Origin: Natronorubrum tibetense GA33
GTDB taxonomy: Archaea > Halobacteriota > Halobacteria > Halobacteriales > Natrialbaceae
DNA: 64,000 bases
Direction: 5' to 3'
Assembly (NCBI RefSeq): GCF_000383975.1
Contig: NZ_KB913017.1
Coordinates: 1,655,105 to 1,719,104 of the forward strand
The stretch's first letter is position 1, and the number at the start of each line of letters is the position of its first letter. A model generated the notes under the pieces. The model was given only the letters and a program-made list of their open reading frames with translations, made no database searches and had not been told where the DNA came from. This document shows positions 32,216 through 41,450 of the stretch, one piece after another. The translations under genes were made by a program, and so were the position numbers.

Positions 32216-34089
32216 TGTGCGGCATCATCGGTTACGCCGGCGGCGATTCGGACGATACCGTCCTCGAGCGACTTCTCAACGGTCTGTCGAACCTCGAGTA
32301 CCGCGGCTACGACTCGGCCGGAATCGCGGTGGCGAACGCGCCGCTCGCTGTCGAAAAACGCCAGGGCGAACTCTCGGAACTCGAGCGGGCGCTCGCTGGC
32401 GGCGGTACCGAGTTCGACGGGAGCGCAGATTCGGAGACCGGGATCGGGAGCGACGCCGTCGACGGCTTCGACGGCCCGACGGGGATCGGCCACACGCGCT
32501 GGAGCACGCACGGCCCGCCGTCGGACGTCAACGCCCACCCGCACACGAGTCCCGACGGTTCGGTCGCCGTCGTCCACAACGGAATCATCGAGAACTACCG
32601 CGAACTCCGCGAGGAGCTGTCGGCGACCGGCTACGAGTTCCGGAGCGACACCGACACCGAGGTCGTCCCGCACCTCATCGATCGGGAGCGGGCGAAGGGT
32701 GCCGACCGCTTCGCCGCGTTTCGTGCGGCGATCGACCGACTCGATGGGAGTTACGCCATTGCCGCGGTGTTCCCCAGCTGCGAGACGATTTTCGTCGCCC
32801 GGGACGAGTCACCGCTCGTCCTCGGTCTCGGAGCCGACGGCAACTTCCTCGCGAGCGACGTTCCCGCGTTCATCGAGTACACGAACCAGGTCGTCTACCT
32901 CGACGATGGCGAGTTCGCGGCGGTCTCGCCCTCGTCGGTGACCGTCTCCGACGAGTTGGGCTCCGTCGTCGAGAAGTCGGTCGAGACGATCGACTGGGAT
33001 CCGGAGGACGCCGGCAAGAGCGGCTACGACCACTACATGCGAAAGGAGATCACCGAACAGCCCCGCGCGATTCGGGACTGTCTGCGCGGTCGCATCGAAG
33101 AGCTGGGTGCTACCGTCTCGCTTCCCGAACTCGAGGAACTCGAGAGCCCGTCGGCGGTCCAGTTCGTCGCCTGCGGAACGTCTTATCACGCGGGCCTGTT
33201 CGGCGAGCGGCTGCTCCAGCGCCGCGGGATCCCCGCCCAGACGTTCGTCGCGAGCGAGTACGACGCCGACCAGCTGCCCGTCGACGAGGAAACGCTCGTC
33301 GTCGGCGTCACCCAGAGCGGCGAGACGGCCGACACGATGCGCGCGCTTCGGGGGGCCAACCGCGCCGGTGCCACGACGCTCGCGCTGACCAACGTCGTCG
33401 CCAGCTCTGCCGCACGGGAGTGCGACCACGTGCTCTACATCCGGGCCGGCCCGGAGATCAGCGTCGCCGCGACGAAGTCCTTCGCCTCCCAACAGGTCAC
33501 CCTCTCGTTGCTCGCGACCGCGCTTGCCGAGACCGCGGATCCCTCCTCGTCCGCCTCGCGCGAGCACCTTCGCGAACTCCGGCGGCTTCCAGATTACATC
33601 CAGTCCGTACTGGACGATTCGAACGCCCGATCAGTCGCCGAGGCGTTTCTCGAGTCCGACGCTTACTTCTTCATCGGCCGAGGGTACAACGCGCCGGTCG
33701 CGCTCGAGGGGGCGTTGAAGCTCAAGGAGATCACGTACCGACACGCCGAGGGGTTCCCGGCCGGCGAGTTGAAACACGGGCCGCTGGCGCTTGTCACGGA
33801 GGCAACGCCGGTGTTCGCGGTCGTCTCGAGCCGGGAGAAGACGTCGGCGACGATCGGGAACGTGACGGAGGTGCAGGCTCGCGGAGCGCCGGTCGTCGCG
33901 GTGACCGATTCGCCGGAGACGGTCGGCAGCCACGCCGATTTCGTCCTCGAGGTGCCCGAGACGCATCCGGCTGTGATGCCGATCGTTGCGAACGTCCAGC
34001 TCCAGCTGGTCGCCTACTGGCTGGCCGACGCGCTCGATCGACCGATCGACAAACCGCGGAACTTGGCAAAGAGCGTCACCGTCCTGTAG
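32215..34089 (+). CDS. glmS: Glutamine-fructose-6-phosphate aminotransferase
   Basis: GlmS of 624 residues makes GlcN-6-P from Fru-6-P and glutamine. The N-terminal glutaminase has the nucleophile Cys2 in [10 protein letters not shown], and THGPPSDVNAHPH and HNGIIENYRELR. Two SIS isomerase domains follow (FVACGTSYHAGLFGE with SQSGET-type VTQSGETADT; and GRGYNAPVALEGALKLKE). The C-terminus NLAKSVTV is the usual one. An acidic insert of about 30 residues (around 65-90) interrupts the glutaminase. It is translationally coupled to the GlmU-like gene. Confidence 0.95.
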   Translation: MCGIIGYAGGDSDDTVLERLLNGLSNLEYRGYDSAGIAVANAPLAVEKRQGELSELERALAGGGTEFDGSADSETGIGSDAVDGFDGPTGIGHTRWSTHGPPSDVNAHPHTSPDGSVAVVHNGIIENYRELREELSATGYEFRSDTDTEVVPHLIDRERAKGADRFAAFRAAIDRLDGSYAIAAVFPSCETIFVARDESPLVLGLGADGNFLASDVPAFIEYTNQVVYLDDGEFAAVSPSSVTVSDELGSVVEKSVETIDWDPEDAGKSGYDHYMRKEITEQPRAIRDCLRGRIEELGATVSLPELEELESPSAVQFVACGTSYHAGLFGERLLQRRGIPAQTFVASEYDADQLPVDEETLVVGVTQSGETADTMRALRGANRAGATTLALTNVVASSAARECDHVLYIRAGPEISVAATKSFASQQVTLSLLATALAETADPSSSASREHLRELRRLPDYIQSVLDDSNARSVAEAFLESDAYFFIGRGYNAPVALEGALKLKEITYRHAEGFPAGELKHGPLALVTEATPVFAVVSSREKTSATIGNVTEVQARGAPVVAVTDSPETVGSHADFVLEVPETHPAVMPIVANVQLQLVAYWLADALDRPIDKPRNLAKSVTVL

Positions 34090-34125
34090 CTCATCGTTCG
34101 AACGACGAGACGGTGTATCGTCTCA

Positions 34126-34421
34126 ATACTCGTCTACCTCGTCAAGGTGCGCCCGCCCGAGAATCACGACCCGCCTGTCGACGAGACCGAGGTCCGGTGG
34201 CCGGTGCTCGAAGCCGAACTCGTACGCGTCGACCCGTCCGTCGTCGTGCCGATTGGCAGTTTCGCGACGGTCGAGATCCTCGAGACGGACGAGACGATCA
34301 CCGACCTGCACGGGACGGCCGACTCGTCAGACCGTCGTTCCACCCCGCGGCTGCGCTCTACGATCGGAGCAAGGCCGAGGCGATCGAATCGGCCTTCGGC
34401 ACGGCGCTCGAGGACGCCTGA
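34126..34421 (+). pseudogene. Decayed family-4 uracil-DNA glycosylase (C-terminal remnant)
   Basis: Two overlapping frames hold the end of a uracil-DNA glycosylase. In one frame, 34126 to about 34320 reads VYLVKVRPPENHDP, then WPVLEAELVRVDPSVVVPIG, then ITDLHGTA. The last 90 or so bases continue in another frame with RPSFHPAAALYDRSKAEAI and stop at 34421. Intact relatives have KCRPPEN and a later Cys as cluster ligands; here these positions are Val and Arg. The N-terminal half, including the catalytic region, is absent, with the glmS stop 37 bases before. A stem (CGGGC / GCCCG) at 34422-34436 separates it from wecB. Confidence 0.8.
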
Positions 34422-34442
34422 CGGGCAGCTCGCCCGACGATA

Positions 34443-35552
34443 TCAGTCCGACGCCAGCGACTCGACCGCCAACTCCGACTCGGCGGTGTCGACGTGTCGC
34501 TGGAGGATATCTGCGATCCGACGGCTGGCTTTCCCGTCGCCGTAGGGTTCGGGCGTCTCCTCGGGCGTCCGATCGCCCCGCAGCGCCTCGCGGATGGCGT
34601 CCGCGTCCGCCCCGACGAGTTCGTTCCAGCCGGCGTCGACGGTCTCCGTCCACTCCGTCTCCTCCCGCATGGTCACGCAGGGCGTCTCGAGGAAGAACGC
34701 CTCCTTCTGGACGCCGCCGGAGTCCGTCGCGATGCGTTCGGCGGTGTCGAGCAGCCGAACGAAGTCGAGGTAACCCAGCGGTTCGATGATCTCGAGTGCT
34801 TCTTCCGCTCGCTCCCGAAGCCCGTACTCCTCGAGTCGGTCGATCGTTCGGGGATGGGCCGGAAACACTACCGGCAACGGCGCATCTGACAGAGCGTCGA
34901 GAATGGACTCGAGGTTCGCCCGGGCGTCCGTATTGTGCTGGCGGTGGACCGTCGAGAGGATGAACTCGCCCGCCTCGAGTCCGAGGTCGTCGAGGACGTC
35001 CGACCGATCCGCGACCCGCTCGCGAACCTCGAGAATGCTGTCGTACATCACGTCGCCGGTCCAGTAGACGCCCTCGGTGATCCCCTCGGTCGCGAGTGCG
35101 TCGACAGCTTGCTCGCTCGGCGCGAAACGGAGATCCGAGGCGTGATCCGTCAGCACGCGGTTGATCTCCTCTGGCATCTCGCGGTTGTGACTGCGCAAGC
35201 CGGCTTCGACGTGTGCGACGACCACGTCGCATTTCGAGCCGACGATGGCTCCCGCGAGCGTCGAGTTCGTGTCGCCGTAGAGCAGGATGACATCTGGCTC
35301 GGTCTCCTCGACGACGGGTTCGATCTCGGCGATCATCTTCGCGGTCTGGCGGCCGTGGGTGTCCGACTTCACGCCGAGGTTGAAGTCCGGCTCCGGGATA
35401 CCGAGTTCGTCGAAGAAGACGTCCGACATCTCCTCGTCGTAGTGCTGGCCGGTGTGAACTAACACCTCTTCGCCGACCGCCCGCAGCTCCCGCGAGACGA
35501 CCGCGGCCTTAATGAACTGCGGCCGAGCGCCGACGATCGAACAGACCCGCAT
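34443..35552 (-). CDS. wecB: UDP-N-acetylglucosamine 2-epimerase
   Basis: Non-hydrolysing epimerase of 369 residues, UDP-GlcNAc to UDP-ManNAc. Motifs: GARPQFIKAA at the N-terminus, YGDTNSTLAGAI, HVEAGLRSHNREMPEEINR, TVHRQHNTD and the C-terminal TDSGGVQKEAFFL. It begins inside the stop of the DUF354 gene (one-base overlap at 35552), so the two form an operon. Together with GlmU/GlmS on the other strand it points to synthesis of ManNAc-type sugar donors for surface glycans; no ManNAc dehydrogenase is in the window. Confidence 0.95.
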   Translation of the reverse strand: MRVCSIVGARPQFIKAAVVSRELRAVGEEVLVHTGQHYDEEMSDVFFDELGIPEPDFNLGVKSDTHGRQTAKMIAEIEPVVEETEPDVILLYGDTNSTLAGAIVGSKCDVVVAHVEAGLRSHNREMPEEINRVLTDHASDLRFAPSEQAVDALATEGITEGVYWTGDVMYDSILEVRERVADRSDVLDDLGLEAGEFILSTVHRQHNTDARANLESILDALSDAPLPVVFPAHPRTIDRLEEYGLRERAEEALEIIEPLGYLDFVRLLDTAERIATDSGGVQKEAFFLETPCVTMREETEWTETVDAGWNELVGADADAIREALRGDRTPEETPEPYGDGKASRRIADILQRHVDTAESELAVESLASD

Positions 35553-36628
35553 CAGCTCACCTCCGTGACCGGTTTGGCGGTCTGTTTCGGCTGCGTATCG
35601 CCGTAGGAGGTCGCGATGTTACAGATCAGCTCCGTCAGGTTGTCCATGTCTGCGACGTACTCGTCTCGCCGCCGTTCCCAGATTTCGGTCGTCGAGTCGT
35701 CAGCGAGCAGTTCCCGCGACTGCTCTAAGACCGCCTCGAACTCCTCGAGGTTTCTGATCAGGCCCGCCTCCTCGAGTTCGATGAAGTTCCCCATGTCCGC
35801 CTCGCCGACGAACGAGTTCGAACGGATGGCCGGCGTCCCGAGCAGCGCGGCCTCGGTGACCATCGTCTGGGTGTCCGCGACCAGCAGGTCGGCCGCCGCC
35901 AGCGCGTCGTGCATCTTCGCGGGATGGAGATCGAACCGCCGTGCCGGAAGGTCGTCGAAGTCGAGCTTGCCGCCCTCGTCGGAGACAAAGATGGTTGCGT
36001 GTTCGGAGAGCTCCGAGAGAAGCCGGCGGCGTTGCTCAAGCGAGAACCCCTTCTTCCCAACGTCGTGGTGGCCGTTGAACGCGTTGAGCCGAACGATGGC
36101 GTAGGGCTCGTCCGCCCCGACGCCGAGATCGTCCCGGATCGAGGGGTCCGGTTCGAAGACGTCCGGGTGGAGGTAGGCCGACTCCGCGACGCCCGAGAAC
36201 TTGTAGTGTTTGCTCCCGAGGTCCTTTCGGAACGCACTCGGCGTCAGAATCGCCCGAACGAACGGGCGGGCGACGACGTGATCGAACGATGTCTCAGAAT
36301 CCAGTACGGCGATCGACGGCGTTCGGGACATCAGGCCGGCAGCAGCCGCGTACGGTCCTTTGCCGAAGATGACGTCCGGGTCGAACTTCCGGACGCGGCG
36401 AGCGATGTTGTACAGGTGGGTCGGGAGTTCCCAGGCGAGCGACTGAAGCGATTCGCTTCGCTTGCCGTAGGTTTCGTAGGGGAGATCGTGATACGAGAGG
36501 AGCGTTTCGGTAAATTCGTCGCTTCTGGCGAAGACGAGGACGTCGTGGCCGCGGTCCTCGAGCCGTTGGACTGCGTGTTTGTACTGATGGACGTGAGCCG
36601 GTGTGTTATTGAAGATCAAACATTTCAT
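35552..36628 (-). CDS. DUF354-family glycosyltransferase-like protein
   Basis: Protein of 358 residues with the DUF354 hallmarks: N-terminal FNNTPAHVHQYKHAVQRL, then FGKGPYAAAAGLMSR, a central PYAIVRLNAFNGHHDVGKKG, and a C-terminal LVADTQTMVTEAALLGTPAI that resembles the sugar-nucleotide site of GT-B glycosyltransferases and of UDP-GlcNAc 2-epimerase. No enzyme activity is established for the family. The start codon of wecB lies within its stop, and the protein probably acts on the product of WecB. The long AT-rich spacer upstream should hold its promoter. Confidence 0.85.
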   Translation of the reverse strand: MKCLIFNNTPAHVHQYKHAVQRLEDRGHDVLVFARSDEFTETLLSYHDLPYETYGKRSESLQSLAWELPTHLYNIARRVRKFDPDVIFGKGPYAAAAGLMSRTPSIAVLDSETSFDHVVARPFVRAILTPSAFRKDLGSKHYKFSGVAESAYLHPDVFEPDPSIRDDLGVGADEPYAIVRLNAFNGHHDVGKKGFSLEQRRRLLSELSEHATIFVSDEGGKLDFDDLPARRFDLHPAKMHDALAAADLLVADTQTMVTEAALLGTPAIRSNSFVGEADMGNFIELEEAGLIRNLEEFEAVLEQSRELLADDSTTEIWERRRDEYVADMDNLTELICNIATSYGDTQPKQTAKPVTEVS

Positions 36629-37426
36629 TGATACTCACCGCTAGTGGCACTCGTATACCTTCTTTCGTGACACCTTGTTATGGCTGTTGTAAGGCGTGAA
36701 TGTGTCCAAGATATGAGTTATATATGTGGGAGAAATACGCAGAAATGGTGGTGGAAGACTATCGATTTAGAACGCGTCCGCCTCTGCTCTAACGGACCTA
36801 ATTAGGGGTTTCAGGGCGTATTAGCTGTGGTGCTGTTCCGGAGCAACCTGGCGAAAACCGGCTGGCGCACTGAGTTATTTCGGGATACTAATATTAAATC
36901 TGACAACTAGATGTGTCGGATCTGATTACTTTATTATCAGTATTAGTACTATATGCGGAACGTCGGGTACCGTAAACGAGCCGCTGTACTGTACCACTAA
37001 ACGGGACGTTGACAGAGATAGTGGACGGTTGTTCGCTGTCGACGGACACTACAGTCCGTTACAGCGGCGGACGGTAACGGCTGCTGGCGTCGGGATCGGT
37101 CGACGACCGACCCGGACTCGTGGGAATTCATCGCATGGCTACCGCCGTCGGCGTCCGTTTGGCCCTGCTGTAGCGTGCCGTGTGCGATAGAACGCCGACC
37201 CAACTCGGCCGGGATTCGTCCACGCTCGAGAGTCCTCGGTGACAGACACGACTCGTAGCCGACGCGAATCGACTTGGGAATCCGGCGTTCGACGACCGAA
37301 GCCGATTGCTCGACGTCGGACGCTATTCGATGTACCTTTCCGGATCGACGGCGTATCTTCTACTATGACCGACAATTCGCCGACCGTTTCCACGCGAACC
37401 GTATTCACGGGATGTCTGAGGGAGCT
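36629..37426. other. Long gene-free AT-rich stretch between divergent genes
   Basis: About 800 bases, notably AT-rich at 36640-36960, without a convincing frame on either strand. It contains TATA-like clusters (36718-36728, 36885-36900, 36935-36955), an imperfect stem (TCTGACA / TGTCGGA, about 36899-36920), and CTGAT/ATCAG pairs near 36925-36942. It separates the leftward DUF354/wecB operon from rightward rrmJ. A small RNA or a transferred patch cannot be excluded. Confidence 0.45.
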
Positions 37427-38212
37427 ATGACACGAAAAGACGACTACTACAACCGAGCGAAACAGCAGGGCTACCGCAGTCGCGCCGCGTACAAGCTCAA
37501 ACAGCTCGACGACCTCGAGAACGTCATTGAGGGCCGAGACACGGTCGTCGACCTCGGTGCCGCCCCCGGCGGCTGGCTGCAGGTCGCCGCCGAAAAGGTC
37601 GGTCCCCAGGGGACCGTCATCGGGGTCGACCTCCAGCGGATCAAGGACCTCGAGGATCCGGCGCTGGTCGATCAGGTCGAAACCCTCCGCGGGGACATGA
37701 CCGAGGAGAAAACTCGCGAGCGGGTCGTCGAGGCCGCGGGCGGCAAGGTCGATGCCGTCGTCTCGGACATGGCACCCAACATGTCCGGTGAGTACTCGCT
37801 CGACCAGGCTCGGTCGCTGTACCTCGCGCGACAGGCGTTCGAGACCGCTCTCGAACTGCTCGACACCGGCGGCAACTTCGTCGTCAAGGTCTTCGAGGGA
37901 CCGGACGTCGACGAGTTCCGGGCGGACGTCGAGGAGGAGTTCCAGTACGTTCGCGTTACGTCGCCGAAAGCCAGCCGCGAGGAGTCCTCCGAGATCTTCT
38001 TCATCGCGAAGGGACGGCTCACCGCCCCGGTCGCGACGGGCGACGAACTCGAGGTCGAGATCATCGACGTCGGCAGCGAGGGCGACGGCATCGCAAGCGT
38101 CGAGGGCTACCGGCTGTTCGTCCCGTCGACCGAGAAGGGCGACGTCGTCACGGTCCGCGTCGAGGACGTTAAACCGAACTTCGGGTTCGCGGAGCCCCTC
38201 GAGGACGACTGA
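37427..38212 (+). CDS. rrmJ: RrmJ/FtsJ 23S rRNA 2'-O-methyltransferase with TRAM domain
   Basis: Protein of 261 residues. The methyltransferase has VVDLGAAPGGWLQVAAEK (SAM site) and the K-D-K-E tetrad: Lys in AAYKLKQLDD, Asp in VSDMAPNMSG, Lys in VVKVFEGPDV and Glu in SEIFFIAKG. The last 65 or so residues form a TRAM domain (GDELEVEIIDVGSEGDGI), typical of archaeal forms and RNA-binding. The start at 37427 (MTRKDDYYNRA) matches the family; GGAG three bases before it is unusually close, and an ATG at 37412 is an alternative. TTTTT at 38230-38234 may terminate it. Confidence 0.93.
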   Translation: MTRKDDYYNRAKQQGYRSRAAYKLKQLDDLENVIEGRDTVVDLGAAPGGWLQVAAEKVGPQGTVIGVDLQRIKDLEDPALVDQVETLRGDMTEEKTRERVVEAAGGKVDAVVSDMAPNMSGEYSLDQARSLYLARQAFETALELLDTGGNFVVKVFEGPDVDEFRADVEEEFQYVRVTSPKASREESSEIFFIAKGRLTAPVATGDELEVEIIDVGSEGDGIASVEGYRLFVPSTEKGDVVTVRVEDVKPNFGFAEPLEDD

Positions 38213-38229
38213 GACGGGCTGCTGTACCG

Positions 38230-38234
38230 TTTTT
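38230..38234 (+). terminator. Oligo-T tract after rrmJ
   Basis: TTTTT 17 bases past the stop, in an otherwise GC-rich spacer between convergent genes. It fits archaeal oligo-T termination. Confidence 0.45.
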
Positions 38235-38330
38235 CCGAAGAACTGCAGGAGGGTCGCGGTTGCTCCGGAACTGACGTGCCGTCGTCCGAACGAGCGCCGA
38301 GCGTCGGATCGGAGATCCGACCGTCGCGTA

Positions 38331-38600
38331 CTACTCTTGTTCTCGTTGCTCTGTGCGTTCGTACGTGAGTTCGAACTGCGAGAGCGACTCGTCGGCGGTC
38401 GCAACGTAGAGCGCCTCGAGGTGGGCGAACAGTTCGTCGGGCGGCGCGTCGCCGTCCTCGCACGCCTCGCAACTGATCGCGAGTTCGTCGTAACAGTGGC
38501 CGATCGCCTCGTGAAGCACGCGCTGGGTGGTCGGCGTGAGCGGCAACTCGACCGTCTGCGGGTCAGCGCCGTCTACTCGTCCGATCGCTGGTGATGTCAT
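38331..38600 (-). CDS. Small acidic hypothetical protein
   Basis: Protein of 89 residues, not recognised. It appears fully helical: VELPLTPTTQRVLHEAIGHC then a Cys-containing YDELAISCEACEDGDAP, ending in a helix EALYVATADESLSQFELTY. The CxxC within CEACED and the Cys before it could bind a metal, but there are too few ligands to be sure. The ATG at 38600 is favoured over the longer frame to 38732, whose extra residues overlap the next gene. It follows the RHH protein gene by 49 bases on the same strand and may share a transcript with it. Confidence 0.6.
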   Translation of the reverse strand: MTSPAIGRVDGADPQTVELPLTPTTQRVLHEAIGHCYDELAISCEACEDGDAPPDELFAHLEALYVATADESLSQFELTYERTEQREQE

Positions 38601-38649
38601 ACGGGTACAGTCGCGTACCACCGTGTAATAGCTTCCCCAATGGTAATTT

Positions 38650-38832
38650 CTAGTCGCGTTCGTCGTCCTCGAGTCGATCGTGGCGTTCGTCGATCTCGTC
38701 CAAGATATCGAGCGTCTTCCGGATCGAGGCACGGATCGCGTCGCTGCGGTTGACGAACTTGCCGTCGTCGCCGACGTGGTCGTCGAGATCGTCGAGGAGT
38801 TCCTGCGGAACTTCGACGCTGATCTTTGGCAT
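38650..38832 (-). CDS. Ribbon-helix-helix (CopG-type) DNA-binding protein
   Basis: Protein of 60 residues with the RHH fold: strand KISVEVPQELLDDLDDHV, then a helix containing NRSDAIRASIRKTL, and a charged tail. It should dimerise and bind DNA as a repressor or local regulator. No toxin-like gene accompanies it; the partner gene downstream is an unknown acidic protein. Targets are unknown. A GTTAAG-like box near 38862 on the minus strand suits a leaderless start at 38832. Confidence 0.82.
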   Translation of the reverse strand: MPKISVEVPQELLDDLDDHVGDDGKFVNRSDAIRASIRKTLDILDEIDERHDRLEDDERD

Positions 38833-38974
38833 ACGCGTTATCGTTGGGAACAGGGGTTCTTAACAGTCCGTGGCTGGATGTCGCTCGCGAAAAGTGTCGA
38901 CGCGATCCCCACGAACGCGAGTTTCCGTCCGATCTCGAGTTCGAATCGCTCCTGTCTCCGTCTGTGACCCGCCG

Positions 38975-41308
38975 TCACTCCGCCGCGCCGGCATCCGATT
39001 CCGGTTCGGGTGCGCTCTTCCCGCCGCCACCGCCGAACAGCCGGCCACCGCCGGTGAGCACGTAGAGGACGGCCAGCCCCAGCATGTAGGTCAGGGCGAT
39101 CGGAATCGCGACCAGCAACATCGTGAGGATGCCTTTCGGGCTAAGGAAGGCAGCGGCCGTGAAGATCCCGACGACGATCGGTCGCCAGCGCTTGAGCATC
39201 GTCCGGTAGCTGACGATGCCACCGATGTGGAACAGCGCCATCGTGACGATGATGTTGAACAGGAAGCCGACGCCGAGGGTGGTGTAGATCACCAGCCACG
39301 AGAAGCTGTTGATCCGGTAGGTGACGACCATCCCGTTCTGGACGGCGTCGGTGATGAGATACGAGATGACCATCGGGGCGATCCAGTAGAAGCCGAGGAA
39401 CAGTCCGACGCCGAAGCCGGCGAAGAGCCCGCCGCCCCAGACGAGGAACACTCGCGGGTCGCCGCGAACGAGGCCACGCTCCTTGGCTGCTGGCCATCCC
39501 CAGTACATGATCATCGGGGCGATGGCGATGAAGGCCAGTATCGTACTCACCTTCACCATGAAGATCAGCACCTCGACGGGGTGTAAGGCGATGACCAACC
39601 CGAGTTCGCCGATCAGTTCAGGCGTTACCTCGCCCGTCTCGACCGATCCCTCGGTGACCTCGTCCAAAACCTCCGGCGGGACGCGGTCGACGAACTGGGC
39701 GAGGATGATACCGAACCCGCCCTGGTAGAGCGCGAGGAACGTGCCACCGAGGACGGCCATGAAGACGCCCACGATGTAGATCGTCTTCGAGGTCAGGCTG
39801 TCTACGATGAACGCGAGATCGTAGGCGTAGCCGCCGATATCCTCCTCGGTCGTCTCCTCCTCCGTAAAGGGATCGAGCATTCCGGCGGCCGTACTCGAGA
39901 AGAGGCTCTCTTCGTCCTCGCCACCGGACGCGGCCGCGCTTCCGCCCGCTGCGCCGGCCGCACCGTCCGCGCTGTCTCCCTCGCTGGCGTTCGCTTGCCG
40001 CTGTTCCTCGAGCCCGTCGTACCGATCGAGGATCGCCTGTGCCTTCTCCCGGTTGTCGTCGTACATCGCTTGCCGGGAGTACTCGAGGGCCGTCTCCTCG
40101 TCCATCGCGAGGAAGACCTGCGTCGGGACCTCGTCGATGTCTTCGGCCGCGAGCGTCTCGAAGTCGATGTCCTCGTGATCCTCTGCGCCCCTGATGTCTC
40201 CCTCTCGCGGGTAGACCGGGCCCTGTAGTACTTTTATTGTGTAGCCGACGAGGACGAGAAAGCCGACCGATGCGGCAACGATCCCGGCGACGGCAGCGTC
40301 ACCGAGCAGTCCGTATTCGGCAGCCATAGACTCGAGCCCGAAGGTTCCCTCGGGCCGGAATCCGGACGGAAGCAGCGGATAGACGGACTCCTCGAGGTAG
40401 TCGAACCCGCCCTGATTGACGAACGCCGCTGCCGCGACGGCGACGAGCACCAGTCCGCCGCTGAACTGCAGGACTCGCCGTTTCATGAAGCCGGTGCCGG
40501 TGTCGAGTTCGGCCGCGCCGCGTCGGCGGATGTTGGCGACGACCTTCGCGAGTCCGAGGCTGAACACGTAGAGGGCGACGAGCGGAATCGCCCACATGAT
40601 CAGCGTGAACGGATCCGGCGGGGAGAACATCGCGCCGAAGACCGTGATGGCGACGATCGCGTGACGCCACTTGTCTCGGAACGTCTCGTAGGAGACGATC
40701 TCGGTGTACGAGAGAACGCTCATCAGCAGCGGAAGCTGTGCGGCCAGCCCAAACGAGAGCGTCAGCAGGGCGATGAACTCGGTAAACTCGGTGATCCCCC
40801 AACTCGGGTTGACACCGGCGTCGTGGGCGACGGTTCCGAGGAAGTCGAAGGCGTAGGGGAAGAAGATTGCGTAAGCGTAGAAGAGACCGATACAGAACAG
40901 GGTAATCGAGGTCAACGCGAACCCAGCCACGTAACTCTTCGAGACCGGAACGACCGATTCGATACCGCGTTTACGGAGCGCGTCCCGCGAGAAATACAGC
41001 AGTGCCGGAATCGCGATGATTATCCCCACGAGCAAACCGATCTTCGCCTGCAAGAGAATAACCTCGAATGGGGTTCGCGTGATGATCTCCGTCGCCTCTG
41101 CGACGGTCGGATCCATCTCCGCTTTCGCCGTCGCCTCGAGAAAGCCCCAGATCCATATCCGGAGTGCGTAGAAGGAGCCGACGAAGCCGATGGTGAATAC
41201 GATGAACACCTTCTGAAGATGGGTCTGCGCGCCAGACAACACTGCGCCGATGGTTTCACGGCCGGTGTTGATTGCTTTGGCCGTATCCTCTCCGACGGCA
41301 GAACTCAT
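38975..41308 (-). CDS. tatC: Twin-arginine translocase subunit TatCt (double TatC)
   Basis: Protein of 777 residues made of two TatC-like halves, each with about six to seven transmembrane segments, joined by a long acidic, Glu/Ala-rich linker (about 380-500). The N-terminal half has YFSRDALRKRG and the ILL-rich helices of TatC; the second half repeats the pattern (WGWPAAKERGL). Haloarchaea use this fused TatCt for Tat export, which carries most of their secretome. It is divergent from the single-domain TatCo gene. The TATA-like GATAACT near 41335 is about 27 bases before the ATG. Confidence 0.92.
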   Translation of the reverse strand: MSSAVGEDTAKAINTGRETIGAVLSGAQTHLQKVFIVFTIGFVGSFYALRIWIWGFLEATAKAEMDPTVAEATEIITRTPFEVILLQAKIGLLVGIIIAIPALLYFSRDALRKRGIESVVPVSKSYVAGFALTSITLFCIGLFYAYAIFFPYAFDFLGTVAHDAGVNPSWGITEFTEFIALLTLSFGLAAQLPLLMSVLSYTEIVSYETFRDKWRHAIVAITVFGAMFSPPDPFTLIMWAIPLVALYVFSLGLAKVVANIRRRGAAELDTGTGFMKRRVLQFSGGLVLVAVAAAAFVNQGGFDYLEESVYPLLPSGFRPEGTFGLESMAAEYGLLGDAAVAGIVAASVGFLVLVGYTIKVLQGPVYPREGDIRGAEDHEDIDFETLAAEDIDEVPTQVFLAMDEETALEYSRQAMYDDNREKAQAILDRYDGLEEQRQANASEGDSADGAAGAAGGSAAASGGEDEESLFSSTAAGMLDPFTEEETTEEDIGGYAYDLAFIVDSLTSKTIYIVGVFMAVLGGTFLALYQGGFGIILAQFVDRVPPEVLDEVTEGSVETGEVTPELIGELGLVIALHPVEVLIFMVKVSTILAFIAIAPMIMYWGWPAAKERGLVRGDPRVFLVWGGGLFAGFGVGLFLGFYWIAPMVISYLITDAVQNGMVVTYRINSFSWLVIYTTLGVGFLFNIIVTMALFHIGGIVSYRTMLKRWRPIVVGIFTAAAFLSPKGILTMLLVAIPIALTYMLGLAVLYVLTGGGRLFGGGGGKSAPEPESDAGAAE

Positions 41309-41450
41309 TTACTGCCTGTGGCTAACTGATATCCAGTTATCAACCTTTCGAGTGCTGGAACGGTAACTGCCGGTTTCGAGACCTTGTCGCTCTCGTGCGG
41401 TGTTCGTAAGAAAAAGGCCTATAACCGGTGGCCGTCTGATATTCCGATAG

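Noticed and set aside
34126-34421. Programmed frameshift in a functional uracil-DNA glycosylase
   Set aside because: The N-terminal half is missing and the visible cluster Cys are lost, so decay is more likely than recoding.
36997-37203. 68-residue frame in the long AT-rich spacer
   Set aside because: Arg/Ser/Gln-rich, no promoter at the right distance; probably chance.
38650-38832. Antitoxin of a toxin-antitoxin pair
   Set aside because: The neighbour at 38331-38600 shows no toxin motif; the RHH protein is left as a general DNA-binding protein.
38975-41308. TatCt as an artificial fusion or frameshift
   Set aside because: A double-length TatC is a known haloarchaeal form, and the frame is continuous with a normal linker.
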